This document shows, in pieces, positions 32,832-44,540 of a stretch of DNA of 64,000 nucleotides. The notes beneath the pieces are model-generated. The model saw nothing but the letters and a program-made list of their open reading frames with translations. It was not told the DNA's origin and did no database searches. The first letter of the stretch is position 1; each line of letters opens with the position of its first letter. Position numbers and translations under genes: made by a program. The stretch lies in the NCBI RefSeq assembly GCF_947172395.1, contig NC_069094.1:11894292-11958291 (forward strand). The letters run 5' to 3'. This DNA is from Bicyclus anynana. Its lineage: Eukaryota; Arthropoda; Insecta; Lepidoptera; Nymphalidae.

Positions 32832-32954
32832 CCTACTGTATGATATCCACGACAGCTTGACAGTAGGCACTGTATGACATTTGTTACCGGAAGACAGGAG
32901 GCGTTGGTTGTAATGGTAATAGACTAAGAGTCAATGACTGCTGTCATTTTATAC

Positions 32955-33175
32955 AACCTAAAAGTGTGTCTTTACTTTTTAATGCCGCAATTACTAAACC
33001 GACTTAGCTGAAATTTAAAACGAAGATAGATAAAACCCTGGACTAACACATAGGCTAAAACCGATTTGAAAAATTATTTCACTAATGGAAACCTACACTA
33101 ATAGATAGGGCTTTATACCTGTATTCCCACGAAAACTAAAACAACGCGGGTAAAACCGCGGGCTTCTGCTAGTAA
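32955..33175 (+). mobile_element. Chimeric Helitron-like element (H1 5' part, H2 3' part)
   Basis: The first half has H1 motifs (CGCAATTACTAAACCGACTT, AGCTGAAATTTAAAACGAAG, GACTAACACATAGGCTA). From about 33060 H2 motifs follow (CCGATTTGAAAAATTATTTC, TGTATTCCCACGAA), ending AACCGCGGGCTTCTGCTAG. Confidence 0.6.
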
Positions 33176-33356
33176 GTTATATACTTGTTTATGCTTAACT
33201 AATGCTCATTCAGTTTCTTTTACATCTGATACACATGAGTAGGTATAACTTACTATTACAAGCAAAGCTAATGCTCTTCCGAAAACAGAATATCTTTTCG
33301 AGTTTCGTAAACTCTACTTATACGTTAATTCAAAGTTTAGAAAGAAGGAGGTTCTC

Positions 33357-33540
33357 ATCATCATCATCATCATCATTACCAGCTGATGGACGCCCACTAC
33401 TGGACATAGGCCTCTTACATGAACTTCGTTTCTAGTCGCCAGCATCTAGCGGCTCTCTGCAACCCGCTTGATGTCCTCGGTCCACCTAGTGGGGGTTCGA
33501 TAAACAGTCAACACTGGACTTTCCGGTGGGAGGTCGCCAT
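33357..33540 (-). mobile_element. RTE-type LINE, diverged 3' end
   Basis: The (CAT)n tail at 33357 is followed by ACCAGCTGATGGACGCCCAC, ACTGGACATAGGCCTCTTAC, CAACCCGCTTGATGTCCTCG. Same order as 60879 but clearly diverged, an older subfamily. Confidence 0.75.
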
Positions 33541-34494
33541 TCAAGTATAAAGTACTTTTTTGTAAACGTAATTTCATAAACTGAGCTTACGTTTACAATT
33601 TCAGTATTTTAAAAGTAATAACAGAAGTTAAAAGAGAAATAAATCACGAGTGAATTAGACGAACGACCGGCTGATTAATGATTGTAGCCCGTAGGCAGCG
33701 AAATACAATTACGTACAGTTTCGATCCAGTGGCAGCACTCCGTACGAATCCAGACAGCTCTTGACCCCTCTGCAAGTTTAAGTTGCTCTTTTCTAAGCGG
33801 AACGTTGCACTGTGCGGTCCCAATTTGAAACTATGACTAGTATTATACTCATATTTATACGTCATTAATAAATGAAAAAAAATAGTGGTAAAAAACCCCT
33901 CATACCTTTCAAAGACCTATCAACCATACCCCACCCTGAGATAAACGAGTAAAAGTTCAGTTATTTTCTTCAAAAGGCTTTGGTACAAAATATTAAGAGT
34001 GTGCAAAATGCAATTTGGTGGTTACAAATGGTTCTGGATCTCAGATTCTGAAAAAGTTAGGAGCCTGATATTTGGGTAAATGATATTTTAAAGTGTTAGC
34101 TTCGTTATGACTATACAAAAAACACAATTTGTAAAACTTTTCTCGATGGTTTATTTTTTTGAAAAATACTGATATTTAAAGCAAAATGTTTTGCTCACAT
34201 TTTGCTTTCAATCTCAGAGAAAAGCAAACTTATTTCTTTAAATTTTTGTTTTGTATAGAAAATTAGGTATATATCTTGAACATGGCCATTTTGTTTTTCG
34301 TTATGTTGTTTAATTTACTTGCAATTAGATAAAAATGGTTTTGGCGCTCACGTCATAAAATTTGGGTGGCGCGTCAATCGCTCCGTGCTTTTCACTCACG
34401 TGAAAGTCATAATTCGGCGTCTCGCTTGCGCTTCGAATTTTATCCATATCGTACCGACGCGCTGCGCGCTCTTAAAAGAATTTAAATGGTAACT
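33541..34494. other. Non-coding DNA
   Basis: The reverse frame 33644-33865 (73 codons) has good composition (ending FRCLRATIINQPVVRLIHS) but no domain I know. GTAAACGTAA / TTACGTTTAC at 33563-33595 can pair. No gene called. Confidence 0.35.
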
Positions 34495-34890
34495 AAGCAT
34501 ATAGGTAACTAACTAAATTTACCACTGCATTGGATGACGTCTTTAAGCTTCTGGACTGGGATGGTCTAGGCATCAACATCAATGACGAGACATCACTCAA
34601 CTTCGGTTCGCGGATGATGTAGTCATCATGGCAAAGACTCTGGACGACCTTAGTACCACGCTCAATGACCTCAGCAGAATTTCTCAACAGATGGAGGACC
34701 TGAAAATGAACATGGGAAAATAATGTGTAATGCTCATGTATCGCTCCACCCAAATAGTTGAGAACGCTGCACTCGAAATTTTTGACAAATAGGACATGTA
34801 ATCCAGTTAGGTAGATCCAATTTCGAGAAAGAGAAGAACCGCCGAATCGATAGTTCGAAGAGCCGATGGACGTTGGGTCCCCAAAGTGCT
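34495..34890 (+). pseudogene. RTE reverse transcriptase fragment, frameshifted
   Basis: Translation shows RT palm motifs: ALDDVFKLLDWDGLGINI, then LRFADDVVIMAKTLDDL at about 34601-34651. The FADD box is the catalytic metal-binding site of reverse transcriptases. After a frame break the sequence meets the start of the intact copy at 60928-61557 (MCNAHVSLHP). Frameshifts and an internal deletion make it a dead copy. Confidence 0.8.
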
Positions 34891-35047
34891 AGAATAGCAA
34901 CCTTGCACTAAAAAGCATCCGATTTAAAGTTTTACATCTACGTTGTTCCACAGGGAAGTGTGCTTTGACCCTTATTAATACTTTATGGCTTACCTTTTCC
35001 TTTGTGGCAATATTTGTTACTTTTTTGCTAATAATAACTAATGATAT

Positions 35048-35164
35048 AACATGACATGTCATCATCATCATCATATCAGCCGATGGACGTCCACTGCAGG
35101 ACATAGGCCTTTTACAGGGACTTCCAAACATCACGATACTGAGCCACATGTGAACATGACATGT
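35048..35164 (-). mobile_element. 93-bp RTE 3' end with 12-bp target duplication
   Basis: AACATGACATGT at 35048-35059 and 35153-35164 flanks (CAT)n, ATATCAGCCGATGGACGTCC, ACTGCAGGACATAGGCC and TCACGATACTGAGCCACATG. A very short, recent, 5'-truncated retrotransposition. Confidence 0.9.
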
Positions 35165-35905
35165 GATGATATAAAATAATGTTATTTATTCATCAGTAAT
35201 ATCATATTTCTCTTATTAATACTGAAGGTAAAACAACTTATTTAACCAAAAGAGAAAGAGAATTTAACCAAAAGATGAATAAGCGATACAAAGACAAAAA
35301 AATATATTTATGTGTCAAGTAAAATATCTCTTGCGTATTTAATAATTTACTTGGTTGGCGTATGATTTACGGTTTACTGATTTTTTTTCTTTGAATTAAA
35401 ATGTTTTTCAAATAAAAAAAGGAAACCTATTGTTTGTGGTGCGCCTTATATTTGGGTCATGATTATTTACTTTGTGATTTATGTAGGGTTGCCGCGAAAC
35501 AGTTGTTTGGTTTCCAAAAGGAGAGGTTCACCTCACATATTCAAGTATGTGAGAGTTTAATCTTGGTAGCTGAACTAGAAACATTTCTTGACGTTCGATT
35601 GCAATTAAATTTGCTGTAGGTACTTGGTCATTTTAGTACGATACCCTGGAGCACATCTAATCTTGAATTTAAAAGGCTATAAGAATTTCAAATCCATGAA
35701 TTTCAGACCCATTTGTTTTAAAAACTTTGTCTTTATTCAAGAATTTGAAAGTTTGTTTCAAGCATACTGTAATTTATAGTGACTATTCGAGTGATGACTG
35801 TGGATGCTCGACAATCTAATTTTTTTTAATTCTCATTAACAACTTGGAATGGGCAAGCTGATACCCCTATGACTCAGAGTGCTCTTCATACTGTCATCAT
35901 TAACA
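35165..35905. other. Non-coding DNA
   Basis: No repeat or gene recognised; the + frame 35434-35619 has no known domain. Confidence 0.4.
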
Positions 35906-36266
35906 CCAGCAGGCTAATTCACTATTTTTGACGTTTGCAGTTGGCATATTATACAATTTTTTTGACAGTTCACGACCAGTTTTGACGGCCTCCGTGGCGC
36001 AGTGGTATGCGCGGTAGATTCTCAAAACGGAGATCCTGGGTTCGATCCGCGGCAGGGCCGACTGAGATTTTTTTAATTGGTCCATCAACACTTACCATCA
36101 GGTGAGATTGTAGTCAAGGGATAAATTGTAAAGAATAAAAAAATATGTCATCCGGTGTCTACTGGTGGTTATTTATACAGTATTTAGGTGACATTTCTCA
36201 ATTGATTTGATGTTTATTTTAAAAAGTTGATAATAAAGACCAAAATAGTGAATAGGCCAGCTGCAG
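35906..36266 (-). mobile_element. MITE K split by a SINE B copy
   Basis: Ends GCAGGCTAATTCACTATTTT (35909) and AAAATAGTGAATAGGCCAGC (36243) are inverted. The right part (GTCATCCGGTGTCTACTGGT, TTGATTTGATGTTTATTTT) is the MITE K body reversed. A SINE B copy sits at 35985-36145. Confidence 0.7.
35985..36145 (+). mobile_element. SINE B with internal deletion
   Basis: Head GCCTCCGTGGCGCAGTGGTA and CTGGGTTCGATCCGCGG are intact. After TTTTTAATTGGTCCATCA the body jumps directly to CACTTACCATCAGGTGAGAT and the A tail, missing the middle of about 160 bp found in 30948-31273. Confidence 0.85.
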
Positions 36267-36619
36267 AAAGTAATCATTACATAGTCATACATTACGTAAT
36301 AATGTTTACCGCATTAGTGCAGAGATACCCTGGCTGTCTCTAGGGTGTGAGTGATCTAGAGTGTCCTACATTTTTTTTTTATCATTAGACTGCATCGCTG
36401 CAACCTTGTCATGTTCTGTATGGTGACGTTTGGCGGAAAAATTCAGAAAAATACAGGTCAGCAATTACGGTAACAGCCCTGCAGAGCGACGTGATTGCGT
36501 TTGCATATTTGAGCGCCCTCTGTGTTATATGCCTCACTTTCAGCGCCGCTAATATTGCATGAGGGAGTAACATTTTGTTAACATTCATATAATAGTTAGT
36601 CCCGTAATTTGTGATACTA
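36267..36619. other. Non-coding DNA
   Basis: Nothing recognised. Confidence 0.4.
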
Positions 36620-37037
36620 TCCTACTAATACCTATTATAAACGCGAAAGTTTGTATGGATGTTTGTTACTCTTCAACGCCGCTACTACTGAAGTGATTTG
36701 GCTGAAATTTGTAATGGAAATAGGCTTTACTCTTAACACATAGGCTTTTCATCCCGGAAAAATCCATGGTTCTTGAGGGGTTGGTCAAAAACTAAATTTC
36801 ACGCAGACGAAGCGGGCGTCCGATAGCATCATAAATGCGAAAGTTTGTAGGGATGTTTGGAAGTATGTTACTCTTTAACGCCGCTATTACTGAAATGATT
36901 TGGCTAAAATTTGGAATTGTAATAGATTTTACTCTGGAATAACACATAGGCTACTTTTAATCCCGGAAAAATCCATGGTTCCCGCAGGATTTGTGCAAAA
37001 CTAAATTCCACGCGGACGAAGTCACGGGCGTCCGCTA
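36620..37037 (+). mobile_element. Two Helitron-like H1 elements head to tail
   Basis: The first (36620-36826) starts TCCTACTAATACC and ends GAAGCGGGCGTCCGATAG. The second (about 36827-37037) follows at once, lacks the first bases of the family (ATAAATGCGAAAGTTTGTAG) and ends GTCACGGGCGTCCGCTA. Both share ATCCCGGAAAAATCCATGGT. Confidence 0.75.
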
Positions 37038-37142
37038 TTTTTGTTATAAAACTCAACATTCATAACTGCGGAAATGTTTTATGTAACATTAATTCTCAAT
37101 ATCACGAGTTACACAAGTTGAAGCTTCAATATCTCCAGTATA

Positions 37143-37360
37143 AACAGTGAGCCTTTAAGCCGAGGGTCTAGGGCTCGATCTCCGTCTCGCATATTTTAGG
37201 ATTTGAACTATTGTAATTGTTATTCATTTTAATTTATTATGAAATACGGCTAAAACGTCGGAGAATGCCCGACCAGTTTAGAACCCATACGGGGCCCTTA
37301 GTCATGAACTGGTTCTTAACGCTGCACTAAACTGCCACGCGGCGGACTAAGCTAACGGAT
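37143..37360. repeat. Dispersed repeat L (single copy here)
   Basis: Contains ACGGCTAAAACGTCGGAGAA, GAACCCATACGGGGCCCTTA and TGCCACGCGGCGGAC. The order resembles a lepidopteran repeat I recall but cannot name. No frame. Confidence 0.35.
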
Positions 37361-37566
37361 AGTTAGGAGACGATTAAGGAAATATATTGAATGATTAAAA
37401 GACAGTCATGGGCATGGCAAATATATAGAAATAATATAAGGTAATTATAGGGCCCGTACGCCGTACTCAATGTCTTGTTTTAAATGAGACTAAGCAATGG
37501 ATTTCAATATTGAAATAAATGATTGACGATTATAGTTATTGACTATTATTATTCACAATTAAATAA

Positions 37567-37775
37567 TGTTTTTTTTTATTTTTCACAAGTTAGCCCTTGA
37601 CTACAATCTCACCTTGATGGTAAGTGATGATGCAATCTAAGATGGAAGCGGGCTAACTTGTTAGAAGTAGTATGAAAATCCACACTCCTTCCAGTTAGTT
37701 CCAGTTCCTCCTTCTACAGAAAATCCTACCGAAACGCTAAATCGCTTGGCGTCTTTGCCGGTCGGGTAATGTTCA
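37567..37775 (-). mobile_element. SINE B, 3' part
   Basis: Reversed family B body: T run, CAAGTTAGCCCTTGACTACA, AAGATGGAAGCGGGCTAACT, CGAAACGCTAAATCGCTTGG, CGTCTTTGCCGGTCGGGTA. Head missing. Confidence 0.8.
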
Positions 37776-38325
37776 TAAATCATATTGTGTCTAATTACGT
37801 ACAAGTAGGTACTTTTATTAAACAGAACCCACCATTTCAATGCTTATTTTACTCTTTCAGATAAAAACATATTTCTTTTTACAAAATATTTAAAGGTTAA
37901 GCTAATAGATTGCTCGCAGCACTAAAACCTTTGCCTGCGTTCAATTTTATTTTTTGCAATAAAGTTTCTCTGCCTTTTCCGTTTTTTAATTTCTTTTGAA
38001 AATCAACACAGTGATAAAATATTATATTAAAATTTATTTCCGCGCAGAAGCTTGACTTTATTAATTTTTTACGACGACGATAAATAAGAAAAATTTTCTT
38101 ATTCCAGGAAAAGTTGAACTGTCATCAGTCAAAAAGAAAGGTCACGATAATGAGACGAGTTGTTAAAACTTAGTTCGTGGACCCGGAGTTATCTCTTACT
38201 GTCTCTAACAATGAATGTAAGAACTTCAGAAAGATGTCTAAAAAATTTAATTAAATTTCCTCTGCGTTCAAGCAATTATTATCATATTTTTATTTATATT
38301 ACGAGATAACGCAAAATGCAGATGG
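37776..38325. other. Non-coding DNA
   Basis: Nothing recognised. Confidence 0.4.
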
Positions 38326-38520
38326 CTTTTTTTTATTCTTTACAAGTTGACTACAATCGCACCTGATGGTGAGTGACGATCTAAGATGGAAGCGGACTAA
38401 CTTGTTAGGAGGAGGATGAAAATCCACAACCCTTTCGGTTTCTACACGACATCGAATCGAACGCGAAATTGCTTTGACAGTAGGGTGGTAACTAGCCACG
38501 GCTGAAGCCTCCCACCAGAA
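38326..38520 (-). mobile_element. SINE B, 3' part
   Basis: Reversed body (TTGACTACAATCGCACCTGA, CGGTTTCTACACGACATCGA, GTAGGGTGGTAACTAGCCAC), ending in the CCTCCCACCAGAACCTG region. Head missing. Confidence 0.8.
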
Positions 38521-38673
38521 CCTGAACTTAGTAGCAGTAAGTGGCTTACCTGAACTTAGTAGCAGTAGTGTAGCGTGGATTTTAAGGTTTTAACAATAAG
38601 GGTGGACTGAAAATTCGTCGCTTCCCTAATTTAATTACTTTATCTACTCAATGGAGACATCTTACAACTTGTT

Positions 38674-38715
38674 GATCCCTTCGAAGCATGTATTAAGACA
38701 TGCTTCGAAGGGATC
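38674..38715. repeat. Perfect hairpin, 18-bp arms
   Basis: GATCCCTTCGAAGCATGT (38674-38691) and its reverse complement (38698-38715) with a 6-base loop. Confidence 0.9.
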
Positions 38716-38800
38716 TGTCAAAGAAGAAGAAATTACTAACCGAACAACATTACCGCAGGCTTTGAAGAGAGATAATATGTTGTGCTAGATTTTGTCTACT

Positions 38801-39000
38801 AAGTTTTCATCATCATCATCATCATATCAGCCGATGGACGTCCACTGCAGGACATAGGCCTTTTATAGGGACTTCCAAACATCACGATACTGAGCCACCT
38901 GCATCTAGCGAATCCCTGCGACTCGCTTGATGTCGTCAGTCCACCTGGTAGGGGATCGACCAACACTGTGCTCACTAGTGCGGGGTCGTGACCAAGTTTT
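38801..39000 (-). mobile_element. RTE-type LINE, 5'-truncated
   Basis: AAGTTTT at 38801-38807 and 38994-39000 is a likely target duplication. Between are (CAT)n, CAGCCGATGGACGTCCACTG, GAGCCACCTGCATCTAGCGA, GATGTCGTCAGTCCACCTGG and TAGTGCGGGGTCG: the 3' end of the RTE frame and its untranslated region. Confidence 0.85.
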
Positions 39001-39799
39001 ACGAGGCGTGAAAATTACGATTTTCATTTTTTTTTTATTTGAATTAATTGTTGCGCTTACCGCTGACCTTTTCGTATGCCAGTTAGTTGTGTTGTGACAC
39101 TACCATTTCCATCTTATCAGCCTAGTTGATAAAGGCTTTATTTTCACTGAGTATAAGTTCTCCTGTATTCTTTTCTACTTTACCAAAACCTTACTCAACT
39201 ACATTTAGGTACAGGTCTTACGGACAATCAAAACAGAATACCTATTTCACCTGAAGGCTCTATTTACTCTTATAATTTATCAACAGAAATGGTTAACCAA
39301 TATACTAAATTTCGCACGTATAACTAGTATGTCAACTTTGTATAAGTTAAATCTATAGTGCTTATTAAATCTGGGTTAGATAGCTCGTACAGATACTTAA
39401 GTAAGGCTCACCTGTGTCTTTAACTATGACAGACAATAAAATACTTTACTATACTAACTTTATATTGTGTTCAAGAAGATAAATGATATAATTTGTATAA
39501 ATCCAGTACAGTACAATATAAATGATAACTACGTTTATACTGCCTACAGTATAAAGTTACGAATAAAGGATAATCTTTATTAAACGCTCCTCCATTTATC
39601 GACATGAAATATTTCGTGTACAAATTGTGTATTATTAAACTTTCCATTATAGGCTTTTGTTCAATTCTCAGTTGGACCACTTGATGGTATTTTGAAAATC
39701 ACTTTTGATAATAAATTGCACCTTTAATTTTTGATTGAAATTTTACATTTTCACGTTTAAATAGTTTGAAAGATTTATGGTCGCTAGGATATCGTCAAT
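39001..39799. other. Non-coding DNA
   Basis: Nothing recognised. Confidence 0.4.
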
Positions 39800-40030
39800 C
39801 CATCACCATATCAGCCGATGGATCTAGGCCATAGGACGTAGGCCTTTTGCAGGAATTTCCAAGCATCACGTTCCTGAACAGCCTGCATCCTGCGACTCGC
39901 TTGATGTCGTTAGACCATCTGGTGGGTGATCGACCAACCTTGCGCTTTCTAGTTTCGCCATTTTAGCACCTTGAGACCATCGGCTCTTCGAACTATGTGC
40001 CCCGCCCATTGTCACTTCAGCTTCGCAACT
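39800..40030 (-). mobile_element. RTE-type LINE, diverged 5'-truncated copy
   Basis: ATATCAGCCGATGGATCTAG, TAGGCCTTTTGCAGGAATTT, GACTCGCTTGATGTCGTTAG, ACTATGTGCCCCGCCCATTG. Same region as 60879 onward, with more changes. Confidence 0.8.
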
Positions 40031-40725
40031 CGAGCTAGCATATAGGTTTTTAATATTAAGGTAAGTTCAACACGATTTCACAACTTAAATAACGCGAGTG
40101 AAGCCGTAAATAAAAGCAAGCAAGTGAATATAGTTTTATTTTTTATTTTATTTTATTGAGGGCTTACAAACAACATCATAGTACATAATCATATTATGAT
40201 AATAGTAATATAAATAAAAATAATAACTATGACACCAGCTTCGGAAACCACAGATTACAATACTATAAAGTAGACTACTACGCACCTAAATATTTTATAT
40301 AAAATTATTACAAACAAATTTTGAAAAAATTAAAATAAAAAATAAAAAGTGAATAAAAAAAAATAGATGTTCCTATGACTTGCGTTTATTGTGAGGCACA
40401 ATGGGGCATACACATTGACTACAAACACTGCGTACTTAGATAATGAAGATCCAGTCTGTCTAACAATAGATGAAAGTTTTAGAATAAAACTTTTACCTTC
40501 CCGTAGCCTTAGTACGAGTTCTAGCAAGCTTTCGATTTTCGAAAGTCAGTCGTGAAATTCAAAATAGTAAAAAGTATTCAGCATATTTGCAACACATAAA
40601 AGCTTTAATTATTTATTAACCCTTGGACCCTAAAATATATAGTTCTATAGTAATAGTTAATTGATGGATCAAACTGAGAACACCTGATGGTAAGTGGAAA
40701 TTAATTGGCTATAGTAAATAAATTC
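40031..40725. other. Non-coding DNA
   Basis: Nothing recognised; 40687-40696 (CTGATGGTAA) may be a SINE B crumb. Confidence 0.4.
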
Positions 40726-40830
40726 AAAGTCAAAATTAATTTATTTCTAATATATAGTTTACAAGTACTTTTGAAATGTCAGGTAATGAGAGTGTTGTGA
40801 TAATTAGTCGAAACAGAATAACACTTCGCA
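40726..40830. repeat. AAAGTC-type repeat, copy 2 (short)
   Basis: TTCAAAGTCAAAATTAATTT, TAGTTTACAAGTACTTTTGA, ATTAGTCGAAAC match 28363 onward. Confidence 0.55.
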
Positions 40831-42361
40831 GAGCATGCAGTGCAACATTCCACGTTGCAAGTGCCGCCCTGTATCCATCAACGTGATGAAAAATGAATGC
40901 TAAGTCTCATTTTTGACAGTAATATCACCAAATTTTGACCTTCAGAAACACAGCAATACTGTTTTACTGCAAAAATAAGCATCATGTACCTATATAATTG
41001 GTGGACATAGAATCCATTTTAATTTGACGAGATAATAGCAATTGAGATGTCATTACTAATTCGATACTCGAAAACCATTTTCGCTAATCAGTTGAGTGTT
41101 TTCGTACTAAGGTTGCTCTGTTATTCTCATAACTCTTTCAACATGCTCCTTGTTAACAAAGTCAGCTTGTTTAACTTGAGTTAGTTATTCATTAGGTCCT
41201 TTCAGGCTGAAATATTTATTCAACGAAAGTTCCCGACTCTTCGAACTAGAACAGCATCGCTGAGAAACGGCCTACGCTCTGTTAGATAAATATTTCTACA
41301 ACGAGGTAAAGTTAAAATAAACTTCGACCACCGTAGAACTAAAAATACCCCTTCATTCACAAAATTACCAAAAATATAAATGAAATAAGTAATGAAATCA
41401 TGCAGATATACGAGTATATGTTCGTTAGGAAATTAATCTTCAAAAAAAAAGATTACGAAAAGAAAAACTGCAATATCCCGATCGTTAGCCTGTTTACCTG
41501 AACCACAGAAAACATTTGTACAAGTACCTGAACCACAAAAAACATACTTGTAACAAACTCTTAGTCGTAAGTAGAGTATTCTCCGTCGTGTACGATCGAG
41601 AATACTGTACCTACTAACTGAAGTCTGAACTGAAAATTTATGTTACAATTCTACAAGGTCTACTGTAGACTATTGAATTAAGTGTATGCGCGTACGCTTA
41701 GGATTGTTTTTTTGAACCTCTCGCTTCAAATCTTAGATCTCTTCGCTTGTTCGGCATTCAATAACTCGGCGTAAAAATTAATTTTGCTGCCTTGTTTAAA
41801 TAATTATTACCGTCTCATCCCCAGTTCTGCGTAAGCTAATAAAATGATAATTTTGCTGAAAACGTACGTCACATTAAATCTTGTAATTTTTTTTCATTTC
41901 ATTTAGTGAGTGATACGATATAAAACTTCTTGAAGAATCAACAAATATTTTGGTTTCCTTTAATTTTATTTCCAATCGTAATCATAATTGATGAGAGTAA
42001 ATATTTGAGGCCACAGTCACAGTAGATATATTACAAGCAGTATAATAACTCGGCCATATTTTTGAAATAAATACCTACAGCCGCGCGCTCCGTAAACATG
42101 TGATAGGGCTGCCTGTCTCCAGCATTTTAATTACATTTGCCAACTTTGTGTTTCCATTTAGTTATGTGATTGTAAATATACTTTTTTTTAAATAAACAAA
42201 TAAAATACTTTGTAAATTGTAGTAAAATAGGAAGTGATCAATAAAATGCGTGTTGTTTTTTGATTGGTAGATTTAAATAAGGCTGATACTAATCAATGAT
42301 CTTGAAGGACCTTCATATATTTATTTTGGTGATGCCATCTATCTATTACCACCACACTAGG
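40831..42361. other. Non-coding DNA
   Basis: No repeat or gene recognised over 1.5 kb. A local CCTGAACCACA(G/A)AAAACAT duplication lies at 41498-41546. Confidence 0.4.
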
Positions 42362-42560
42362 TGACCAAATAATAAAAAATCGGTCAAGTGCGTGTCAGGC
42401 CACGCGCAGTGTAGGGTTCCGTAGATTATGTTAGCACTTTAACCCCTTATGTAATGTACAAAAATACCGATAACGATACCCCCACACTATAGAATAGACG
42501 ATAAAAAATTGACCCTGACTTGGCATGTAGGGAAGGAACTACAAAAAACAAATTGAGATT
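42362..42560. repeat. Dispersed repeat (CGGTCAAGTGCGTGTC type)
   Basis: AAAATCGGTCAAGTGCGTGT, CAGGCCACGCGC and AGGGTTCCGTAGATTATG form a block I recognise as a frequent lepidopteran repeat of uncertain class. Single copy here. Confidence 0.45.
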
Positions 42561-43442
42561 GACCGGGTTCGCTAGTAGTTTAATAAAAAAATCTGGATAG
42601 GTATATTGATATCAGCTCTTTACTTTTTTTATTCAAATACATTAAAGTATGAGCAACACAATAATGTTGTTAAATTCAAACAACTTCTTTACGTAACTTC
42701 TTTATTACCTTAAAATACAGGTATACAAAACATACATGTCATAAGATTTAAATCTATGTATTACATAATAATCAAAGAAAACAACCTAAATGAAGAAGTT
42801 AATAAATAATTATTTAATAATATTATATTAACGTTTACGTCATTTACCTATTTACACAATTTTATCATTTAAGCATTTATTTATATATATATTTATTAAA
42901 TTATGCCTTTAGAATACAAAATATTAATCAAACTTTATAAAAATAATAACTTTTTTCCTAGTCGTCATAATTAAAAAATCCAATACACTGCGTTCGTCAC
43001 CGCGGCACAGTCGCAACGGTCTTCACCCCACGATCACCCCACGTACGAGCTGCGTAGGTATAGCTCGCGTTTCGACCTTTAGTATGAAGTCCAACTACTG
43101 CTTGTAATATATCTACTGTGCCACAGTGCCCGGTGGGCATATTAAGGCCATTGTTTGGATTTTGAGTCGTTTCGGTTAATTGTATTTGAGTTTAAAATTT
43201 ACCTATAATTTTATTATTTTGTTGCTTGTATTGTGAAGTCTAAAAAATGTCTAAAAGAAGAAGAAGATTCTACTTTCGTAAAATAACAATCATATCGTAA
43301 AATTTTAATTATGAATTATTAAATAAAATACTTTAGTAGGTAATGTATTTAGGTATATTTTTGGTGTGCACACGTAGTATTATATTATAGTATATATATT
43401 ATTGTATATATATATTATTGTAAGTATAATTATCGTAACAAA
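42561..43442. other. AT-rich non-coding DNA
   Basis: Nothing recognised. Confidence 0.4.
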
Positions 43443-43650
43443 ATTCTTCTATCCTACTAATATAATAAACACGAAAGTTTTTACTCTGGATTAACACATA
43501 GGCTACTTTTTATCCCGAAAAAATCCATGGTTTCCCGAGATTTGCGAACATTGATGATTTTGATGATATGAATGTTTGTTACTCTTTCACGCCTCGACTA
43601 CTGAACCGAATTAGCTGAAATTTGGTATTAAAATAGTACATCTTGGTTTT
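43443..43650 (+). mobile_element. Helitron-like H1 fragments
   Basis: TCCTACTAATATAATAAACA, ACTCTGGATTAACACATAGG, CCGAAAAAATCCATGGTTTC, then GTTACTCTTTCACGCCTCGA, CTACTGAACCGAATTAGCTG. Internally rearranged; no 3' terminus. Confidence 0.65.
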
Positions 43651-44270
43651 AAAATAGTCATGTTTTTATTATAAACCTCAATTCGTTCGGTATATAAACT
43701 TCATTTGTGAAAACCATGTGAAAATACCCTTATTATGCAATCGCTTCATAATATACCCTTTTAAATTCATAATTGAGGTTTTATGATATGAGAGCAGATA
43801 AAGTATTATTGTAACATGCCGGGAACAGCTAGTTAGTTAATAAATGTAATTTACTTGAGAGTGCCTGCGATAGTCAGATATTCCTCATTTTATAAAAGCT
43901 GAGAGTTGTCAGTCCGTGCTTCTACCATAGGTAAGTAAGTATGATAGGTAACTATGACTTTAGACCATGTGGCTTTGAGAGATAGCAGGCTTCAAGGGTC
44001 TAGACTAGATCCTAAAACCTCCAATATTTTGTATTTTTCTCAGCATAATATGAGAAATTGTGTTTCCAGTAACTTAGCTTTGCAGCAACCTTATATCTTA
44101 TATTCATTATTTAAGATCAAAAAAATAGGGTCTCAAGGTTGCCATTATAGTTCTGGCAACTGGGTACATGATATCCCGTATAAAAATATCAAAAGATTAA
44201 AAAAATATTTTTAAAAAAATAAAAAGAAAATACTGATTAAAAAAATACTTATTTTAATTTTAAATATACT
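43651..44270. other. Non-coding DNA
   Basis: The + frame 43954-44214 (86 codons) has no recognised domain and ends in a Lys-rich AT tract. Confidence 0.35.
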
Positions 44271-44540
44271 CAGAAGCACAATTATTCGTCAAATTAAAGA
44301 GGGCGGATAATTGTGTCTCTGAGTATAGTTTACATACTTGGACAATTGAAACCAGCTACCTCCCGAGCCAGTCCAGATAAGGCGTTTTATGCGGGAGACC
44401 ACTGCGCTTTCTCACTGGCGCGTAGCAAAGATACTAGAGCTACATAAATCTTGTCAAGATGCCTACGCACGTTTCCCGCATCTGTGCATGTGCTACGCGC
44501 GTAGTCTAGGACTAACTTGAACAGAATAAAAAAAAAAAAA
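44271..44540. repeat. Small inverted repeat and an A-tailed segment
   Basis: ACTCAGAAGCACAATTAT pairs with ATAATTGTGTCTCTGAGT (44269-44326). From 44360 a GC-richer segment (ACGCACGTTTCCCGCATCTG, GCTACGCGCGTAG) runs into a 16-17 base A tract at 44529, possibly a retroposed sequence of unknown origin. Confidence 0.4.

Larger units (their letters stand above)
32398..32895 (+). mobile_element. MITE K interrupted by another MITE
   Basis: The left part is CCAGCTGGCCTATTCACTAA, AACCTATTAAAATAAACATC, ATGTCATC. The right part resumes after 32831 with CTACTGTATGATATCCACGA, CAGTAGGCACTGTATGACAT. The uninterrupted order of the two parts is seen at 16253-16400. Confidence 0.7.
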
